This document shows, piece after piece, positions 55,375-63,912 of a DNA stretch of 64,000 nucleotides. Position 1 is the stretch's first letter. Every line of letters starts with the position of its first letter. The translations under genes were made by a program, and so were the position numbers. Source of the DNA: Brucella pecoris (lineage in GTDB: Bacteria > Pseudomonadota > Alphaproteobacteria > Rhizobiales > Rhizobiaceae); assembly GCF_006376675.1 (NCBI RefSeq), contig NZ_VEWK01000002.1, forward strand, positions 1 to 64,000, in the 5' to 3' direction. The notes beneath the pieces are model-generated. The model had not been told where the DNA came from. It searched no databases and worked only from the letters and a program-made list of their open reading frames with translations.

Positions 55375-55902
55375 ATGAACTATTCCATCAAAGCGCTTTC
55401 CGCGTATGTCGTCCTCGCGCTGGTTGGCGCAGCCTTCATCCTCATCGGTGCGGTTGCCGGTGCTCTGGCGCAGGACGCAGCGACATCGGTGAAGGCCTCG
55501 ACAATCTTCGACGTCTTCATGCCGTACATTCAGGAAGCGGCATTCGCTCTCATCGCGGCCGCAGTGGGCTGGCTTCTCGTGAAATGGACCAAGCTCACCG
55601 GTCTGAGTATCGAAGCAAGCCATCGAGACGCCCTGCAGACTGCACTCAAGAATGCGGTGAACTTCGGTCTCAATAAGCTCGAAGATAAAGCCGACAAGGC
55701 GTCCATCGATGTTAAGAGCGCCGTGCTCGCCGCCGGGATCGACTACGTTCTCAAGTCAGTGCCGGATGCGGTCAAGTTCTTCGGGCTCTCGCCCGAGCGC
55801 CTCGCCGATCTCCTCGAAGCAAAGCTCCACATCTACCCGGATGTCGGCGAGCTCGTGTCGTATGACGAGAAGTCAAAGGGCGAAGGGGCTGCCGGTGCTT
55901 GA
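55375..55902 (+). CDS. LL-H-type holin or membrane lysis protein
   Basis: 175 residues. Two membrane segments (SAYVVLALVGAAFILIGAVA, and AAFALIAAAVGWLLV) precede a helical cytoplasmic region with LQTALKNAVNFGLNKLEDKA, IDYVLKSVPDAVKFFGLSPE and LADLLEAKLHIY. That last pattern fits the C-terminal part of LL-H-family holins. AAGGAGT precedes the ATG. The gene may supply holin or antiholin activity together with the one at 56,291. Confidence 0.65.
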   Translation: MNYSIKALSAYVVLALVGAAFILIGAVAGALAQDAATSVKASTIFDVFMPYIQEAAFALIAAAVGWLLVKWTKLTGLSIEASHRDALQTALKNAVNFGLNKLEDKADKASIDVKSAVLAAGIDYVLKSVPDAVKFFGLSPERLADLLEAKLHIYPDVGELVSYDEKSKGEGAAGA

Positions 55903-56134
55903 GGTCGTTCTTTCGGTACTGGCAGGGGCATTCGCCTCGCTGATCCGAGATCTGTTTAGGGACTGGAGCTATGAGCGAAGTCTGAAGGATCTCGGCGCCG
56001 CCGACGCCGTGAGCGAAATATCAAAGCAGTTGCAGGGCAAAGCCGATGAACAACATGAAAATGACATGGCCGATAGGGGCACTGCTTCTGATGTCGCTCG
56101 CAGGCTGCGTGACCGCATCGGGACCGCAGGGTGA
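55895..56134 (+). CDS. Rz-like i-spanin
   Basis: 79 residues from GTG 55895 (GAAGGGG 6 bases upstream), overlapping the previous gene by 8 bases. An N-terminal hydrophobic stretch (LEVVLSVLAGAFASLIRDLF) is followed by a charged helical region (AVSEISKQLQGKADEQHEND). The 3' part is overlapped in another frame by the lipoprotein gene, the hallmark arrangement of Rz/Rz1. It would sit in the inner membrane and span the periplasm. Confidence 0.62.
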   Translation: MLEVVLSVLAGAFASLIRDLFRDWSYERSLKDLGAADAVSEISKQLQGKADEQHENDMADRGTASDVARRLRDRIGTAG

Positions 56135-56291
56135 ATTGGCATTGGGGCGGGCGTGTCCTGCCCCGACGCCGCTGCCGAGGCAACAGGCAATACTCAGCTA
56201 CCTTGAAACGGCTGCGCCCTCCAAGGAGCTCGATGTACTGGCGACTGAGTGGGAGCGGCTCGACGAAGGTGCAAGAAGGGCGCGGGAATAA
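56046..56291 (+). CDS. Rz1-like o-spanin lipoprotein
   Basis: 81 residues. A lipoprotein signal (WPIGALLLMSLAGCVTASGP) has the lipobox LAGC; the mature part is proline-bearing and then helical (QQAILSYLETAAPSKELDVL). It starts inside the i-spanin gene in another frame and continues past its end. Together they would fuse inner and outer membranes as the last step of lysis. It shares a base with the next start (TAATG). Confidence 0.72.
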   Translation: MNNMKMTWPIGALLLMSLAGCVTASGPQGELALGRACPAPTPLPRQQAILSYLETAAPSKELDVLATEWERLDEGARRARE

Positions 56292-56596
56292 TGGGCGATT
56301 TTTTCAAAGAGCAAATGGGCTTCATCCTGGCAACTGCCGGGGGGCTGATCGTCTCAGTCATGTCGTCGGAGCGTCACTCGTTCGTGGTCGCCATCACGCG
56401 CGTGGCTGCCGGTCTCTTCTGCGCGACGGTCTTGGCGGATCCATTTATTGATTTCATGCAGCTCGAACCGGGGACGTATCGCAACGGCGTCGCCGGACTT
56501 TTTGCAATGATGGGCTACGCGCTCACACGGTTCACCGCGAACATTGACGGCAATACTATGCTCGATTTCATTCGCGCGCTCAGAGGTGGAAAATGA
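56291..56596 (+). CDS. Holin
   Basis: 101 residues with three predicted membrane segments: GFILATAGGLIVSVM, ITRVAAGLFCATVLADPFI, and GVAGLFAMMGYALTRF, and a short charged end (DFIRALRGGK). Size, topology and location in the lysis cluster identify a class I-type holin. ATG 56291 shares one base with the o-spanin stop. The next gene overlaps it by 4 bases. Confidence 0.7.
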   Translation: MGDFFKEQMGFILATAGGLIVSVMSSERHSFVVAITRVAAGLFCATVLADPFIDFMQLEPGTYRNGVAGLFAMMGYALTRFTANIDGNTMLDFIRALRGGK

Positions 56597-56805
56597 CGAC
56601 ACCTGCGGAATCTTCACGCATTGGCGACAAGGTCTTCGGGTGGGTGGTGCTGATCGCCTTCCTCGCTTTTCTCGTTCACCGGCCGGTGTTTCGACTGATC
56701 GAGGATATCAGCATGACCCGTGAGGAGCTTGTAATACAACTCGTGCCCAGGGCCATGACGGAAACGGCGGGTTATGCCTGCCGTGCCCTTCACGCCCCTC
56801 CGTAG
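56593..56805 (+). CDS. Small membrane protein, last gene of the late operon
   Basis: 70 residues. A membrane helix (FGWVVLIAFLAFLVH) near the N-terminus is followed by a helical domain (RLIEDISMTREELVIQLVPR). It is coupled to the holin (ATGA) and followed by a terminator, so a lysis accessory such as an antiholin is plausible but not shown. Confidence 0.55.
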   Translation: MTTPAESSRIGDKVFGWVVLIAFLAFLVHRPVFRLIEDISMTREELVIQLVPRAMTETAGYACRALHAPP

Positions 56806-56840
56806 GAAAACTGCAATTCTCTTAATCCTCCCAAGGATAC

Positions 56841-56871
56841 GCCCCGCTGCCGAAAGGTGGCGGGGCTTTTT
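56841..56871 (+). terminator. Rho-independent terminator at the end of the late operon
   Basis: GCCCCGC ... GCGGGGC with an inner CC-GAAA-GG cap, followed by TTTTTGCGTTTT. It is the last phage-like signal on the right. Confidence 0.85.
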
Positions 56872-57155
56872 GCGTTTTACCGGTCTGCTTTTCTGGCTTT
56901 TCCACAGCCGAAGAAACCCGTGGATAATACCAACCGTCCGTGGGACACCGGGATGCTATCTTATTGAAACGTATTGCGTGAAATTAATTACACGTGGGAC
57001 ACCTAAACCCACCTTTTCCGGGCTATGCGGCGACTTTTCAAATCTTCTCGACCGCACCATCTTCTCTCAAGAACAATTTAAAACGCTTTCCCCGCAAGGG
57101 GTTACAGCTATTTCTTGATTAGAGATCTTCACTTCCCATCGACGCATTACCAATG
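56872..57155. other. Junction region, possible right attachment site
   Basis: Gene-free DNA between the last phage terminator and the host CoA-transferase terminator. It holds an 11-base direct repeat CGTGGGACACC at 56939-56949 and 56993-57003, 54 bases apart, with A+T-rich DNA between. This could be a set of integrase arm sites. The core crossover cannot be located without the left end of the prophage. Confidence 0.4.
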
Positions 57156-57183
57156 AAAACGCGCCCTTCGAAGAAAAGCGCGT
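57156..57183 (-). terminator. Terminator of the host CoA-transferase gene
   Basis: ACGCGC (57159-57164) pairs with GCGCGT (57178-57183); the minus strand then reads TTTT. It lies 24 bases past the stop. Confidence 0.6.
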
Positions 57184-57206
57184 CTGGTTTATGACGATAT
57201 TCTCGT

Positions 57207-58352
57207 TCAGTTTTTGCCTATTTCCGCGATGATTGCGTCGCTATGCTCCCCAAGCTTCGGCGAACGCTTGTCGAGCTTCAGTTCGGCATCGGAGAAGCGA
57301 ATGGGCGTTCTCAGGCCGGGAACGCCTTGCGGATCAATCTTCATTGCCCTTGCCTCGAATTGCGGGTCTGTAAACACGTCGGCCACCGTGTTGATCGGTC
57401 CGGCGGGCACGCCGATTCTGGCAAGTTCGGCTAGAAGATCATCACGTTTCCACGCCTTGGTCTTTTCTTCCAGAAGTGCTGTCAGAGCAGCCCGGTTGGC
57501 CACACGTGCCGAATTGCTCACGAAACGCTCATCGGCTGCGATGTCGCCAATGCCAAGCAAGGACGTCAGTTTGCCGAACTGTCCATCATTGCCGCAGGCG
57601 ATGATGAAATAACCATCGCATACCGGCAGCGTCTGATAGGGCGCGATATTCGGATGCGCATTGCCCATGCGCTTCGGCGATACGCCTGATGCGAGATAGT
57701 TCATGGCCTGATTGGCCAGTACTGCCGACATACAGTCGAAAAGTGCCATATCGATGTGCTGGCCTGTGCCGGTACGCTCGCGCATGATGAGTGCGGATTG
57801 GATCGCGATCACGCTGTAAAGCCCGGTGAAGATGTCGGCAAAAGCTACGCCGATCTTCTGCGGCTCACCGTCAGGTTCACCGGTGAGATCCATGATGCCG
57901 CCCATGCCCTGGATCATGAAATCATAGCCCGCACGCTCCGCATAGGGGCCGGTATGGCCGAAACCGGTGATTGAGCAATAGATCAGGCGCGGATTGATGG
58001 CTTTCAGGCTTTCATAGTCGAGGCCATACTTATCCAACCCGCCCAACTTGAAGTTCTCGATGACAATGTCAGCGTCGGCTACAAGCTGGCGCACCAGCTC
58101 CCGGCCCTCGTCGGTGCGAAAATCCGCCGTAATCGAGCGTTTGCCGCGATTGCAGGCATGGAAATAGGCGGCGGACTGTTCGCCTTCCACATCAATGAAT
58201 GGCGGGCCCCATTTGCGTGTATCGTCACCTTCAGGGCTTTCCACCTTGATGACATCGGCTCCAAGATCGGAGAGCGTTTGCCCTACCCATGGCCCGGCAA
58301 GAATGCGCGCCAGTTCTACCACCTTGAGACCGTCAAGCGGCGTGTTCTGCAT
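57207..58352 (-). CDS. Class III (CaiB/BaiF) CoA-transferase, probably glutarate CoA-transferase
   Basis: 381 residues. LKVVELARILAGPWVGQTLS is the typical family opening, KVESPEGDDTRKWGPPF and CNRGKRSITADFRTDEGREL follow, and GVAFADIFTGLYSVIAIQSA contains the catalytic Asp. Next to glutaryl-CoA dehydrogenase, the likely reaction is activation of glutarate with a CoA donor such as succinyl-CoA, feeding lysine/glutarate breakdown. The start at 58352 is the first with a full family N-terminus; residues upstream are unlike the family. Confidence 0.85.
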   Translation of the reverse strand: MQNTPLDGLKVVELARILAGPWVGQTLSDLGADVIKVESPEGDDTRKWGPPFIDVEGEQSAAYFHACNRGKRSITADFRTDEGRELVRQLVADADIVIENFKLGGLDKYGLDYESLKAINPRLIYCSITGFGHTGPYAERAGYDFMIQGMGGIMDLTGEPDGEPQKIGVAFADIFTGLYSVIAIQSALIMRERTGTGQHIDMALFDCMSAVLANQAMNYLASGVSPKRMGNAHPNIAPYQTLPVCDGYFIIACGNDGQFGKLTSLLGIGDIAADERFVSNSARVANRAALTALLEEKTKAWKRDDLLAELARIGVPAGPINTVADVFTDPQFEARAMKIDPQGVPGLRTPIRFSDAELKLDKRSPKLGEHSDAIIAEIGKN

Positions 58353-58368
58353 TTTCAGCAATCCTGTA

Positions 58369-58473
58369 TTAGAGCGCATCCCGAAAAGTGTGAAACGGTT
58401 TTCGGATAAGATGCGCGTCAAAACAAATAGTTAGAGCGCCGATCTGATGCAATCAGATCGAAATGCGCTCTAA
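58369..58473. repeat. Palindromic intergenic repeat of Hyphomicrobiales type
   Basis: Two nested inverted repeats in tandem. 58369-58416 has outer arms GCGCATC / GATGCGC around CCGAAAA / TTTTCGG. 58431-58473 has outer arms TTAGAGCGC / GCGCTCTAA around CGATCTGAT / ATCAGATCG. Both begin TTAGAGCGC. Similar mosaic palindromes are common between genes in Brucella/Ochrobactrum and relatives. Confidence 0.75.
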
Positions 58474-58507
58474 ATAAAGAGGCCCGCCCGCGAACTGCGA
58501 ACGGGCC
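58472..58507 (-). terminator. Terminator of gcdH
   Basis: GGCCCG / CGGGCC arms with an inner CGC / GCG pair; the minus strand then reads CTCTTTATTT. It lies 28 bases past the gcdH stop. Confidence 0.5.
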
Positions 58508-58534
58508 CGAATGGAAGGCTTGGCGATACAGCGA

Positions 58535-59719
58535 TCAGAAGAAAGCCTGAATGCCGGTCTGGGCACGGCCCAGGATCAGCGCATGAACGTCATGCGTGCC
58601 TTCATAGGTGTTCACCGTTTCCAGATTCTGCGCGTGGCGCATGACGTGATATTCGATCTGGATGCCGTTACCGCCGTGCATATCGCGCGCCTGACGGGCA
58701 ATATCGAGCGCCTTGCCGCAATTGTTACGCTTGACGATGGAAATCATTTCCGGGGCCATCTTGCCGTCGTCGAACAGACGACCGACGCGCAAGCTTGCCT
58801 GAAGGCCAAGAGCGATTTCTGTTTGCATGTCGGCCAGCTTCTTCTGGTAAAGCTGCGTGCCAGCCAAAGGCTTGTCGAATTGCTTGCGATCGAGGCCATA
58901 TTGGCGCGCGCGGAACCAGCAATCCTCTGCCGCACCCAGCACACCCCACGAAATGCCGTAACGGGCGCGATTGAGGCAGCCGAACGGGCCCTTGAGGCCG
59001 GAGACGTTCGGCAGAAGTGCATCTTCCGAAACCTCGACGCCATCCATCACAATTTCGCCGGTGATCGATGCGCGCAGCGAAAGCTTGCCACCGATCTTCG
59101 GTGCGGAAAGACCCTTCATGCCCTTCTCGAGCACGAAGCCGCGAATAGCATTGTCGTGCGCAGCGGATTTGGCCCAGACCACAAACACATCGGCGATCGG
59201 GGAGTTTGAAATCCACATCTTGGAACCGCTCAGGCGGTAGCCACCGTCGATCTTTTCGGCGCGGGTCTTCATGCCTGCCGGATCGGAGCCTGCATCGGGC
59301 TCAGTCAGGCCGAAGCAGCCGATCAATTCGCCGGAAACAAGGCCCGGAAGATATTTCTTGCGCTGTTCGTCGGAGCCATAGGCGTAGATCGGATACATCA
59401 CGAGCGACGACTGCACGCTCATCATCGAACGATAACCAGAATCGACACGCTCGACTTCACGCGCCACCAGACCGTAAGAAACATAGCCCGCATTGGCCGC
59501 GCCATATTCTTCGGGAAGCGTCACACCCAAGAGGCCGGCCTGCCCCATGAGGCGGAACAGTTCCGGATCGGTCGTCTCATCCAGATAAGCCTTTTCAACG
59601 CGTGGCAGCAGAACGTCCGTTGCAAAAGCTTTGGCCGAGTCGCGGATCATACGCTCTTCTTCGGTCAACTGTTCATCCAACAGAAACGGGTCTTCCCAGC
59701 TAAAAGCCGCACGTGACAT
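58535..59719 (-). CDS. gcdH: Glutaryl-CoA dehydrogenase
   Basis: 394 residues, the usual length. It is an acyl-CoA dehydrogenase with FAD-binding [20 protein letters not shown] and [18 protein letters not shown], and the catalytic base Glu in [40 protein letters not shown] carries the Arg typical of glutaryl-CoA-specific members. It oxidises and decarboxylates glutaryl-CoA to crotonyl-CoA. The divergent LysR gene 102 bases away probably regulates it. Confidence 0.93.
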   Translation of the reverse strand: MSRAAFSWEDPFLLDEQLTEEERMIRDSAKAFATDVLLPRVEKAYLDETTDPELFRLMGQAGLLGVTLPEEYGAANAGYVSYGLVAREVERVDSGYRSMMSVQSSLVMYPIYAYGSDEQRKKYLPGLVSGELIGCFGLTEPDAGSDPAGMKTRAEKIDGGYRLSGSKMWISNSPIADVFVVWAKSAAHDNAIRGFVLEKGMKGLSAPKIGGKLSLRASITGEIVMDGVEVSEDALLPNVSGLKGPFGCLNRARYGISWGVLGAAEDCWFRARQYGLDRKQFDKPLAGTQLYQKKLADMQTEIALGLQASLRVGRLFDDGKMAPEMISIVKRNNCGKALDIARQARDMHGGNGIQIEYHVMRHAQNLETVNTYEGTHDVHALILGRAQTGIQAFF

Positions 59720-59821
59720 TAGTGTATTCTCCTCAATGAAAATTCGCAGGAAATATGAACCGTGTGGATGTTTGGTGCAATCGACGTTTACTCATCGATC
59801 TATTCCATTTAGTAATGGATC

Positions 59822-60748
59822 ATGACCTCGATATCACGCCGCCTGCTTCCATCCACGAGCGCGCTCGCCGCCTTTGATGCGGTTGCGCGACACGAGAGTT
59901 TTTCTGCTGCTGCCGAGGAATTATCGTTGACCCAAGGCGCAGTGAGCCGGCAGATTGCAACGCTTGAAGAACAGCTCGGGACCGCGCTTTTCGACCGCAC
60001 CAGCCGTCATGTCGTCCTCTCTGATGCGGGACGTGTCTATCTGAAGGTGGTGGGGCCAGCGCTTGCGTCCATCCGTGCCGCTTCGCTGCAAGTGATGTCG
60101 CAAATGCGTGGCACCACGCTCAATCTGGCTTTCCTGCCGACATTCGGGACACGTTGGCTGATACCGCGCATACCGCGCTTCGTGGCGAAATACCCAGATA
60201 TCATCCTCAATTTTGCGACACGTATCGGGCAATTCGATTTTGATCGCGAGGGCCTGGATGCTGCGATCCACATCGGCCAACCGGATTGGCCCAACGCCGA
60301 CAGCATTTTCCTGATGGATGAAACCGTCGCACCGGTCTGCAGCCCTGCTTTTCTTCAACAGAATCCGGTTCGCGCGCCGGTCGATCTTCTACCGCTTCCC
60401 TTGTTCAATATGGCTTCCCGTCCCGGCGCATGGGATCATTGGTTCAAAAGCCTCGACATGACAGCGCCCGCTTCTCCAGGCATGCGCTTCGAGCAGTTTT
60501 CAAATGTCTCGCAGGCCTGCATTGCCGGTCTCGGCGTTGCTTTGATGCCCTTATTCCTCATCCGCGCCGAGATCGAGAGCGGCCAGCTTGTCGTCGCCTG
60601 TCCGCATACGGTCAAAAGTCCAAGCAGCTATTATTTTGTGACGCCGAAGGCTCGTTCGCACACTCCGGCGGTCTCGGCCTTCCGTGATTGGCTGCTGACG
60701 GAAATCAAATATGAAAGCGAAGATCAACCGGCTACGAAACCAGCATAA
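59822..60748 (+). CDS. LysR-family transcriptional regulator of the glutarate genes
   Basis: 308 residues. The N-terminal winged helix reads LAAFDAVARHESFSAAAEEL and LTQGAVSRQIATLEEQLGTA, and the effector-binding part has NLAFLPTFGTRWLIPRIPRF and GVALMPLFLIRAEIES, as in GcvA-like regulators. Its divergent position next to gcdH suggests control by glutarate or glutaryl-CoA, an inference. The last 25 bases overlap the convergent XRE gene. Confidence 0.85.
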   Translation: MTSISRRLLPSTSALAAFDAVARHESFSAAAEELSLTQGAVSRQIATLEEQLGTALFDRTSRHVVLSDAGRVYLKVVGPALASIRAASLQVMSQMRGTTLNLAFLPTFGTRWLIPRIPRFVAKYPDIILNFATRIGQFDFDREGLDAAIHIGQPDWPNADSIFLMDETVAPVCSPAFLQQNPVRAPVDLLPLPLFNMASRPGAWDHWFKSLDMTAPASPGMRFEQFSNVSQACIAGLGVALMPLFLIRAEIESGQLVVACPHTVKSPSSYYFVTPKARSHTPAVSAFRDWLLTEIKYESEDQPATKPA

Positions 60749-61491
60749 CCATCGTCCAGCGTCTTGCTCAGGATCGTCGAATAGTCGGCGAAGGATCGGT
60801 CACCGGACCGGACACGCCCGAATGATGGATCGGCGAACAACTTCATCGGAACGAGCGCAAGCGGCGTCGCGACGGGTGTTAGATGGGCACCCTGCCCGGC
60901 CCGCAATGTTGTCAGAATACCGAACATTTCGCCTGTGATGCTTGGGCGGGAAAGCACGGCCATGCGGTACTGGCCGGATGTATTCGTCACCAGATAGATG
61001 TGACCCGAAAGATGTGGGACGGAAACCGCACCCTGTTGCGAGAACGAGACGTCGGAACGTTCCCGTTCGCGAAAACTGAGATGGCCGGTATCGAAATCCC
61101 AACCAATTTCCGTGATGTAAGCGAAGATCGCTTTGTCCTCGCCAAAGGATGGGCGCAAGGTCAGGTAATTGCCTTCAAGCCATGATACCGAGGCGCGTGA
61201 ATAGGCTCCCAGCTCTTCCGCTGCATGACCGTTGCCATTGTTGGTGGGATGGCCGGGCGCTTCACTCTCCTGCTCTCGCAAGGCGACACCCATAGCCTGT
61301 TCGAGCCGGATGATCGTCGCCAGCGTGAACGGCCTGTGTCCCGACAGCGCCTTTTCCAAAGTTGAAAGGCTGATCCGGGCCTCATCCGCCAATAGCTGGC
61401 GTGAAATACGCCGTCGAGCAATTTCCTCACGAACCCGTATCGCGACACGGGTATTGATCTGGTCGGGCAAATGGGAGTCCTGATCGGACAT
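60724..61491 (-). CDS. XRE-family transcriptional regulator
   Basis: 255 residues. N-terminal helix-turn-helix: RVREEIARRRISRQLLADEA, then RISLSTLEKALSGHRPFTLA. The C-terminal part (about 95-250) is a sensory domain of unknown ligand with SWLEGNYLTLRPSFGEDKAI and GHIYLVTNTSGQYRMAVLSR, found in many alphaproteobacterial regulators. It is not a phage repressor: no S24 domain. It lies divergent from the sortase-target gene and could regulate it. Confidence 0.75.
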   Translation of the reverse strand: MSDQDSHLPDQINTRVAIRVREEIARRRISRQLLADEARISLSTLEKALSGHRPFTLATIIRLEQAMGVALREQESEAPGHPTNNGNGHAAEELGAYSRASVSWLEGNYLTLRPSFGEDKAIFAYITEIGWDFDTGHLSFRERERSDVSFSQQGAVSVPHLSGHIYLVTNTSGQYRMAVLSRPSITGEMFGILTTLRAGQGAHLTPVATPLALVPMKLFADPSFGRVRSGDRSFADYSTILSKTLDDGYAGFVAG

Positions 61492-61659
61492 AGCTCATCC
61501 TGAATTGCGTACTTTTCTTCACAATTCCACACATATGCGTAACCGGCAAGGCGGTTTGCGGAAAGTGGCGGCTGAAACTTGGCAAAGCTTACGCTGGAGT
61601 GGAAACACCGCATCCAGCGACAATGTCTCCAGTTCTTCGAGGTGAACAAGGAGCATGTC

Positions 61660-63912
61660 ATGTCACCCGCGATAAGCCTTTCAAATCAGCGCATTAGAGG
61701 CAGGGCTCTCTCCCGCTTCTGTTCATTCGTCTGGTTCTGCAACATGGCGCTACTGCCTGCGCTAGCCGTTATCTTCTGTCTGTTGCAGATCGCTCATGCC
61801 CGTGCCGAAGTGCCCGCTTTGGTCACTCCAAACGAGGTTCAATCCGGCAGCCTTCTTCTTGAGACAAACGATGCCGGGCGTTATGTCGAAGCGCCCCGGC
61901 TTGCAACCGATGTCAATCTCGACGTGAGCGGCCCGACAGCGCGAGCCCGGCTGACGCAGGCATTCGAGAACCCGACGGACGGTTTCGTTGAAGCCTTGTA
62001 TGTTTTCCCGTTACCGGAAGACAGTGCTGTCTATTCGCTGAAAATGGTCATCGGTGATCGCGTGATCATCGCTGACGTCAAGGAGAAACAGGCAGCGCGC
62101 GAAATATACGAACAGGCGAAAAGCGAAGGGAAAAAGGCCACGCTGATCGAACAGCAGCGGCCAAATGTGTTTACCAATGCGATCGCCAATATCGGTCCGC
62201 ACGAGAAAGTCGTCATTCAGATCGAGTATCAGCAGGCCGTGCGTCTTTCCGATGGCCGTTTCTCGCTGCGTGTCCCGTTGGTCGTCGCGCCGCGTTACAA
62301 TCCCGACAATGCCTCCCCCGTTGTTCAGGAAGTCGAAATGAAAAACGGTTGGGGCAAGTCGAACGATGCTGGCAAGCCTGATACTTACAATGCGCCGCTT
62401 GTGACGCCTTTGACGCCACCGGCTGCCCTGCGAACCAATCCCGTGACCATCTCAGTCGATCTGAAGGCAGGCTTCCCTCTTGGAAAGGTTGAAAGCCCTT
62501 ACCACAAGGTCAGGATCGATACGACGAATGACACGACACGAGAAATCACGCTGGATGGAACGGCGGCTGCAGATCGCGACTTCGTTCTGGAATGGAGCGC
62601 TGTCGCAACCGATACGCCGCAAGTCGGCCTGTTCCGTGAGCATATCGGTAAAGACGATTATGTGCTTGCCTATGTCACCCCGCCAGCGCTTGCGACCACC
62701 CGAAATGCCAAGCGAGAGATCATTTTCGTGATCGACAATTCAGGATCAATGGGCGGCACCTCCATTGAACAGGCGAAGGCCAGTCTGGACTATGCGTTGT
62801 CACGTCTTCAGCCCGGTGATCGCTTCAACGTGATCCGCTTCGATGACACATTGACAAGGTTCTTCGAGGACTCCGTCGATGCCAATCAGCAGAATATTGC
62901 ATCTGCCCGCGGTTTCGTAACGAGCCTCGAAGCACAAGGCGGAACGGAGATGTTGCCTGCCCTTCACGCTGCGCTTGATGACAGCAATCAGGGCAATGGG
63001 TTGCGCCAGATCGTATTCCTGACTGATGGTGAAATCAGCAATGAGCAGCAATTGTTCGATGCCATCGCAGCCCGCCGTGGACGCTCGCGTATTTTCATGG
63101 TCGGCATCGGCTCTGCCCCGAATTCCTATCTGATGAACCGAGCAGCGGAACTCGGACGCGGAACCTTCACGCATATCGGATCGGCGGCTGAAGTGGATGA
63201 ACGTATGCGGGCACTTTTCGACAAGCTTGAAAACCCGGCTGTTACCGATCTGAAGGCCAATTTCTCGGAAAAGAATGTGAGCATGACGCTCTCCCTTCTG
63301 CCCGATCTCTATCGTGGTGAGCCACTTGTCATCGCAGCGCGAATGGGCAAGGCGACTGGAAACCTTGTCATTGAAGGCCAGATTGATAGGCGTCCGTGGA
63401 CAGTCAATCTGCCGCTCGATCAGGCAATGAATGCTGAAGGTATTTCGAAATTGTGGGCACGTCGCAAGATCGACGATGCGGAAGTGGAACTTACCCTTGG
63501 CAACATTACTCAGGACGCAGCCGATGCGCGCATTCTTCGCCTCGCACTGGAGCATCATCTGGTCAGTCGGCTGACGAGCCTCGTGGCCGTCGAAAAAACA
63601 CCGTCGCGACCGGCAAATGCGCCACTGACCCGCGCCGATATTCCACTGCAACTGCCTGCCGGTTGGAATTATGACACGCTGTTCGGCATTCGCGCGGATC
63701 GCAACGTGAACGATCACGCCAGCATGAAATCGGATGAGCAGAGCGATAATGTTCGCGTCCGCAAAAGCCCTGTCTCGCCGTCGTCCCCGACGCCATCCAT
63801 CCCTTTGCCACAAACGGCAACACCAGCAACAATGCTGCTCATGCAGGGGCTGGGCCTGATGCTGGTTGGCTTGTTCGTCTTCTGGTTCTTCCGCCGCAAG
63901 GAGAATGTGTGA
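61660..63912 (+). CDS. VIT / von Willebrand A sortase-target protein
   Basis: 750 residues. A signal segment (NMALLPALAVIFCLLQIAHA) lies at about 28-47. The VIT domain at about 60-190 has ARARLTQAFENPTDGFVEAL and YVFPLPEDSAVYSLKMVIGD. The VWA domain at about 330-510 has EIIFVIDNSGSMGGTSIEQA with an intact DxSxS site and IVFLTDGE. The C-terminus is a sorting signal: PLPQTATPA, a membrane helix (MQGLGLMLVGLFVFWFF) and RRKENV. This is the marine-proteobacterial-type sortase substrate. ATG 61660 has AAGGAG 6 bases upstream. Confidence 0.88.
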   Translation: MSPAISLSNQRIRGRALSRFCSFVWFCNMALLPALAVIFCLLQIAHARAEVPALVTPNEVQSGSLLLETNDAGRYVEAPRLATDVNLDVSGPTARARLTQAFENPTDGFVEALYVFPLPEDSAVYSLKMVIGDRVIIADVKEKQAAREIYEQAKSEGKKATLIEQQRPNVFTNAIANIGPHEKVVIQIEYQQAVRLSDGRFSLRVPLVVAPRYNPDNASPVVQEVEMKNGWGKSNDAGKPDTYNAPLVTPLTPPAALRTNPVTISVDLKAGFPLGKVESPYHKVRIDTTNDTTREITLDGTAAADRDFVLEWSAVATDTPQVGLFREHIGKDDYVLAYVTPPALATTRNAKREIIFVIDNSGSMGGTSIEQAKASLDYALSRLQPGDRFNVIRFDDTLTRFFEDSVDANQQNIASARGFVTSLEAQGGTEMLPALHAALDDSNQGNGLRQIVFLTDGEISNEQQLFDAIAARRGRSRIFMVGIGSAPNSYLMNRAAELGRGTFTHIGSAAEVDERMRALFDKLENPAVTDLKANFSEKNVSMTLSLLPDLYRGEPLVIAARMGKATGNLVIEGQIDRRPWTVNLPLDQAMNAEGISKLWARRKIDDAEVELTLGNITQDAADARILRLALEHHLVSRLTSLVAVEKTPSRPANAPLTRADIPLQLPAGWNYDTLFGIRADRNVNDHASMKSDEQSDNVRVRKSPVSPSSPTPSIPLPQTATPATMLLMQGLGLMLVGLFVFWFFRRKENV

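Noticed and set aside
56774..57118. 114-codon rightward frame at the phage-host junction
   Set aside because: It runs through the terminator at 56841-56871, which would lie inside the gene, and the product is unlike any protein family.
60724..61491. Considered as a second phage repressor
   Set aside because: It lies beyond the phage boundary among host genes and lacks an S24 domain. Its C-terminal domain is that of chromosomal regulators.
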